This document shows positions 60,028 to 64,000 of a stretch of DNA of 64,000 nucleotides, in pieces. The position numbers and the translations under genes were made by a program. The DNA comes from Lachnoclostridium sp. GTDB lineage: Bacteria; Bacillota; Clostridia; Lachnospirales; Lachnospiraceae. Location: assembly GCA_023664665.1 (NCBI GenBank), contig JAMPEY010000004.1:1-64000 (forward strand). Reading direction: 5' to 3'. How positions within the stretch are numbered: the stretch's first letter is position 1; every line of letters begins with the position of its first letter. The notes beneath the pieces are model-generated. The model made no database searches and was not told the DNA's origin. It saw only the letters and a list, made by a program, of their open reading frames with translations.

Positions 60028-60492
60028 TCAAGACCGGGGCGGTTTGGGCATCAGGATACCCGCTATCATTTCTTTGGTCAGCGCCATATTGCCACCGTAC
60101 GGATTTATGACAACTCCGGCAACGGGATTCATCTCGCCGCTTTCATTTCTCTTAAACACCATATCCGCATAATCCGTCAATTTCAGTCCAAAGGTCTGCT
60201 GATTGTCCTGATTATTCCACTTTTGCAGTTCATCCCAATCCGTATAAGCCATGAAAAACTGTTTGCCGTCCGGCGCTTTTAACAGGGGAAACTGCACCCT
60301 GCTTTCCGGAGGTATCCGAAACATCCCCTGCCCATCCGCAACCGGCGGCGGATCTATCACCACGGGAGCAAGAAAAACCGCTTTCTCGACTTCCTCAAAA
60401 AAAATCTTCCTGTGTTCCGGCGTGTTCTCCGCATTCAGCAATTCCATCGCTCCCACCAGCATAGGATTTGTTATTGGTTTCTTAATATCCAT
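60028..60492 (-). CDS. SseB-family protein
   Basis: This 154-aa soluble protein matches the SseB N-terminal pattern: NPMLVGAMELLN, FLAPVVIDPPP and FPLLKAPDGKQFFMAYTDWDELQKW, ending in PYGGNMALTKEMI. The function of the family in Firmicutes is unclear. GGAGG lies four bases before the ATG. Confidence 0.8.
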   Translation of the reverse strand: MDIKKPITNPMLVGAMELLNAENTPEHRKIFFEEVEKAVFLAPVVIDPPPVADGQGMFRIPPESRVQFPLLKAPDGKQFFMAYTDWDELQKWNNQDNQQTFGLKLTDYADMVFKRNESGEMNPVAGVVINPYGGNMALTKEMIAGILMPKPPRS

Positions 60493-60579
60493 TCTGCCTC
60501 CATCCGTTTTTTATCTTCTCTTCTAACGCTTCAGAGCATCTTTGAAGCTTCCCTCCGCCATTGATCTGCATGCCGCCAT

Positions 60580-62871
60580 TTACTTCACGCTGTTATAATT
60601 TATCAAGCATCCCTTCAGAATAATCTGACGCTCTTCATCGGTGAGCTCACCTAAACGAAGTGTAAACTCTTCCAGCCCGGCCTCTTTTACATTGTACGCC
60701 TTAATGACTTCCGTTTTTTCCTCCACGGCTTTCCGGATGCCGGGGATAAACAGATAATCCAGATTCTGAAAAGGAAGCTCCCCTTCCTTGATAATAAAAG
60801 GCAGCATACCCCAATTGATCAGATTGGAGCGATAACGCTTTGTAGCATATTCATTAGCGATATTCGCCCATCCCCCCAAAACCTTCTGGCAGGAAGCCGC
60901 CTGTTCTCTGGCTGAGCCGTCACCGGGCTTTACCGCAAAAATAGTGGAACCAAATCCCGTATTTTCATGATTCGCATCGGAAAACCGGGTCTTTACCGCA
61001 CTCATAACCGGCTTCACCCAGGAACATACCTGACAGGGATGTTCGCCGTTCATCCTCGCCTTCTCCGCTTTTTGTACCTCTTTTGCCCGACCGACATACT
61101 GAGGGTCCTTGCGGCTTAAGGCAAATTCCGCCAACCCCAAAGGATTGGAGCGGTAGGAAGAAGTTTCTCCGGAAGGAATCAATTCATCCGTAGTGGTAAC
61201 CGGGTCATGAATCTCCGACACCACCTGAAGCACTAAATTCTCGGGAAGCGCTCCCATCTTCGGCCAATCCTTGATATTGGGACCAAACTGAATCTCCGTA
61301 TCCGGGTCCGCCACTCCTTTGGAATCAAAAACACGGTTTGCATAAATATTCGCATCAAAATGATATTGATATCTGCCCAGCTCACCGTCAAACTCCGTTG
61401 CGGGAGTCAGCACGCCCCGATTTGCCGCAGTCGCCGCAATAGAGCGGGCGTCCATTAACGCCACGGAAGAAATCTGACCGTTCTGCAGCTTGCTTCCCTC
61501 ACGGTTAGGGAAATTTCTGGTGGAATGACGGATGCTGAAAGCGTTGTTCGCCGGAGTATCCCCCGCTCCGAAACAGGGACCGCAGAACGCCGTCTTCATC
61601 ACCGCTCCCGTCTCCAAAATAGAAGCCGCGCAGCCGTTTTTAATCAATTCCATATAGATGGGCATGGAGGCGGGATATACGCTTAAGGTAAAGCCGTCGG
61701 AGCCTATGTATCTGCCCTTTAAAATATCCGCTGCCGCGCAGATATTTTCAAATCCGCCTCCCGCACAGCCGGCAATGATACCCTGATCTACTATAAACTT
61801 TCCGTTTTTCACTTTATCTTTCAGGTGATATTCCACTGCGCCGTCCAGACTGATAAGCGCACGCTTTTCCGTCTCGTCCAGAATATCCAGAAGATTTTCG
61901 TTTAATTTCTCTATGGTATAGGTATTGCTGGGATGGAAAGGCATTGCAATCATGGGGCGCACCTTGTCCAAATCCACCACGATCATTCCGTCATAGTAAG
62001 CGACATCTCCGGGCTTTAACTCCTTATAATCTCCGGCTCTGCCGTGAATCTCATAAAATTCCTTAATCTGTGCATCAGTCTTCCAGATGGAGGACAGACA
62101 GGTGGTTTCCGTAGTCATCACATCAATGCCGATTCTGAAATCGGCGCTTAAGGAATCCACACCGGGACCCACAAATTCCATTACTTTATTTTTCACATAT
62201 CCGTTTTTAAATACGGCGCCAATAATGGCAAGCGCCACATCCTGCGGACCCACACCCTTTACGGGAGCGCCCTTCAAATATACACCCACCACTTCCGGCA
62301 TATTAATGTCATAAGTCTGATTTAAAAGCTGCTTCACCAATTCGGGACCGCCCTCACCCACAGCCATCGTGCCGAGAGCGCCATAGCGGGTATGGGAATC
62401 GGAACCCAAAATCATTGCGCCGCCTCCTGCCAGCATTTCCCTCGCATACTGATGAATCACTGCCTGATGAGGCGGCACATAAACGCCTCCGTATTTCTTG
62501 GCACAAGTCAGTCCAAACATGTGGTCATCTTCATTGATGGTGCCGCCCACGGCACACAGGGAATTGTGACAGTTCGTCAGCACATAAGGCATGGGGAATT
62601 TTTCAAGTCCCGACGCCCTTGCGGTCTGAATAATGCCTACAAAAGTAATATCATGGCTGGTCAGCTTATCAAAGCGGATTTTCAGTTTTTCCACATTGCC
62701 TGAGGTATTATGCTCCTGTAAAATACCGTAGGCAATGGTATTTTGCAAAGCCTCCTCTTTTGTGATATCTTTTCCGGTTTTTGCTTTAACGGCTGCCTGC
62801 GCTTCCGCATTATCGGGAATCAGCTCTTCCCCGTTTACCAGATACGCTCCGCCTTGTAATAAATCAATCAT
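60580..62871 (-). CDS. Aconitase-family hydratase
   Basis: This protein of about 763 aa is a single-chain aconitase-superfamily enzyme: [20 protein letters not shown] and CAGGGFEN with iron-sulphur cysteines, [19 protein letters not shown], and [11 protein letters not shown] near the end. It is longer and different from AcnA/IPMI and resembles the putative hydratase group (YbhJ-like). The substrate is unknown. ATG 62871 has AAGGAGG seven bases upstream. Confidence 0.88.
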   Translation of the reverse strand: MIDLLQGGAYLVNGEELIPDNAEAQAAVKAKTGKDITKEEALQNTIAYGILQEHNTSGNVEKLKIRFDKLTSHDITFVGIIQTARASGLEKFPMPYVLTNCHNSLCAVGGTINEDDHMFGLTCAKKYGGVYVPPHQAVIHQYAREMLAGGGAMILGSDSHTRYGALGTMAVGEGGPELVKQLLNQTYDINMPEVVGVYLKGAPVKGVGPQDVALAIIGAVFKNGYVKNKVMEFVGPGVDSLSADFRIGIDVMTTETTCLSSIWKTDAQIKEFYEIHGRAGDYKELKPGDVAYYDGMIVVDLDKVRPMIAMPFHPSNTYTIEKLNENLLDILDETEKRALISLDGAVEYHLKDKVKNGKFIVDQGIIAGCAGGGFENICAAADILKGRYIGSDGFTLSVYPASMPIYMELIKNGCAASILETGAVMKTAFCGPCFGAGDTPANNAFSIRHSTRNFPNREGSKLQNGQISSVALMDARSIAATAANRGVLTPATEFDGELGRYQYHFDANIYANRVFDSKGVADPDTEIQFGPNIKDWPKMGALPENLVLQVVSEIHDPVTTTDELIPSGETSSYRSNPLGLAEFALSRKDPQYVGRAKEVQKAEKARMNGEHPCQVCSWVKPVMSAVKTRFSDANHENTGFGSTIFAVKPGDGSAREQAASCQKVLGGWANIANEYATKRYRSNLINWGMLPFIIKEGELPFQNLDYLFIPGIRKAVEEKTEVIKAYNVKEAGLEEFTLRLGELTDEERQIILKGCLINYNSVK

Positions 62872-62986
62872 CGTAAGTCCTCCTTGTTTAAAGATACTGT
62901 TGCAAGAACCACTCTTATTATAATGGAAAGGCGTCAGAGATGCAATGTTAAAAAACATTAGATGTTTGTTAAACGGATGCTTGCAT

Positions 62987-63604
62987 TTACCGATTTTGAT
63001 TCACATGTTCCTTATAATAGTTCCATAAACCATCTATATTGCTGCTTTGTAATAACGGAATTGCCGCAACAATATCCTCATCACTCCAATTCCACCACTG
63101 CATTTCACATAACCTTTGGGTAACTGTTTCGGAAAACCTTCTCTTTATTATTTTGGCAGGTACCCCCCCGACAATAGTGTACGGTTCTAACACACTCTTT
63201 GTTACCAGAGCGTTTGCGCCGATAACACAGCCATCCGCTATTGTTATGCCAGACATGATTTTAGCATCTGAACCAATCCACACATCGTTACCAATCTGCA
63301 CATCTCCCTTTGAAAAAGGATGTCCTGTTATGTAAGAAAAGGAATTTTCCAACAAATCATTAAAAGGGTAAGTGCTGTTCCAATCTGTGCGATGTTCTCC
63401 GCCTAGCATAATTGTAACACCCGAAGCAATGGAGCAGAATTTTCCTATGATGAGTCTGGTTTGCTTATTGTCCATACGAACAATAGGATTTCCATAGGAA
63501 AAATCCCCCATCTCTATATTTTCTTCGGCATATTGTTCCTGATTCATTTCCGATAGAATTTGCCTGATTGCTTGAAATTCCTGTATTGGACTTAAATCTG
63601 CCAT
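62987..63604 (-). CDS. CatB/Vat-like O-acetyltransferase
   Basis: This 205-aa left-handed beta-helix (hexapeptide) protein has [25 protein letters not shown] with the catalytic His, [19 protein letters not shown] and [15 protein letters not shown]. The family includes chloramphenicol and streptogramin acetyltransferases as well as others; resistance cannot be concluded. CAGGAG precedes the ATG. Confidence 0.88.
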   Translation of the reverse strand: MADLSPIQEFQAIRQILSEMNQEQYAEENIEMGDFSYGNPIVRMDNKQTRLIIGKFCSIASGVTIMLGGEHRTDWNSTYPFNDLLENSFSYITGHPFSKGDVQIGNDVWIGSDAKIMSGITIADGCVIGANALVTKSVLEPYTIVGGVPAKIIKRRFSETVTQRLCEMQWWNWSDEDIVAAIPLLQSSNIDGLWNYYKEHVNQNR

Positions 63605-63694
63605 TTGAACATACTCCTGTCTGTTTTCGTTACTTTTTAATTGTTGTTATATAGTGTAGCTAACTCCCTTATAAAATGTCTTGCTTGAGCTCCC

Positions 63695-64000
63695 TCATAA
63701 CTCTTCCGCCGACGGCATATTTTCCTTCTCGTATTCTTCTATCATAAGTACAAATTCTTCCCACTCATTACCTTGGATAAATCCCTTTTGGCTCAAAATC
63801 TCACCTATCACATCCAATCTGTACATATTTTCTTGAGGAATATTATGTAACATAACCACTACTACGGCCGCCATGGAATATCTTTCAGCTACGATCATAT
63901 CAGCTATACATTCCGCCGATTCATATGCGAATGCCACTCTCATCAAAGTCCATTTTAGCTTGAGATATTTTTTCTTTAAACACTTATAAGTCTCATCCGT
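63695..64000 (-). CDS. Uncharacterised protein (partial)
   Basis: The frame is open to the right window edge (102 codons, TDETYKCLKKKY at the visible start), so this is the C-terminal part of a longer gene rather than an 83-aa gene starting at 63946. It is helical and acidic at the end (NEWEEFVLMIEEYEKENM). No family is recognised. Confidence 0.5.
   Translation of the reverse strand, partial: TDETYKCLKKKYLKLKWTLMRVAFAYESAECIADMIVAERYSMAAVVVVMLHNIPQENMYRLDVIGEILSQKGFIQGNEWEEFVLMIEEYEKENMPSAEEL

Overview
The window looks like chromosome of a spore-forming, probably motile Lachnospiraceae-type Firmicute (class Clostridia). The reasons are AGGAGG-type ribosome binding sites, moderate-to-low GC, sporulation genes (a partial spoIIID at the left edge, a sipL-type SPOCS/LysM gene, a SpoIIQ-like degenerate M23 gene), DUF5688 and DUF1934 genes, a pyrC-pyrK-pyrD cluster and two promoters that match the flagellar sigma-D (sigma-28) consensus. 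No rRNA, tRNA or CRISPR array was found. Almost all genes are on the minus strand.

Region 1 (1-9 kb): partial spoIIID; a lipid-type operon (small membrane protein, PlsC acyltransferase, HAD-PlsC fusion, acyl-CoA-synthetase-like enzyme) divergent from an XRE regulator whose 12-bp repeats overlap both promoters; a decayed BrnT/BrnA toxin-antitoxin pair; two cyclic-di-GMP enzymes (PAS-GGDEF-EAL and FIST-GGDEF). Region 2 (9-15.4 kb): two-component system plus MacB/LolCDE-like ABC exporter with a plausible response-regulator box, a peptide-deformylase-like gene and an sdpR-sdpI immunity operon without a visible toxin.

Region 3 (15.4-31.3 kb) is a recombination-rich accessory island. It holds an array of immunity-type genes, including one large PoNi-linker-PoNi fusion; mazEF; fragments of a DUF1016 nuclease gene, a phage-type protein and a transposase; and a deacetylase-formyltransferase operon. 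That operon sits next to a serine recombinase and a roughly 134-bp segment bounded by two 26-bp hix-like dyads in inverted orientation, which looks like an invertible promoter. An uncharacterised cassette (PD-(D/E)XK-like membrane protein, a tandem-duplicated alpha/beta protein and a third unknown) is flanked by 708-bp direct repeats derived from an aldo/keto reductase gene.

Region 4 (31-64 kb) is mostly core: LysR regulator, NlpC/P60 hydrolase, asnS, FKBP/trigger-factor-like lipoprotein, cardiolipin synthase, gntR-ispE, sipL, pyr genes, a GGDEF membrane protein with a strongly structured leader, plsC, murF, ddl, a GH9-like lipoprotein, an amidohydrolase, the SpoIIQ-like gene, a sigma-D-driven EF-hand protein and an aconitase-family hydratase. 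The best candidates for something new are the invertible promoter, the direct-repeat-flanked cassette, the double PoNi fusion, the sigma-D small-protein genes and a predicted H-type pseudoknot over the start of the transposase relic.
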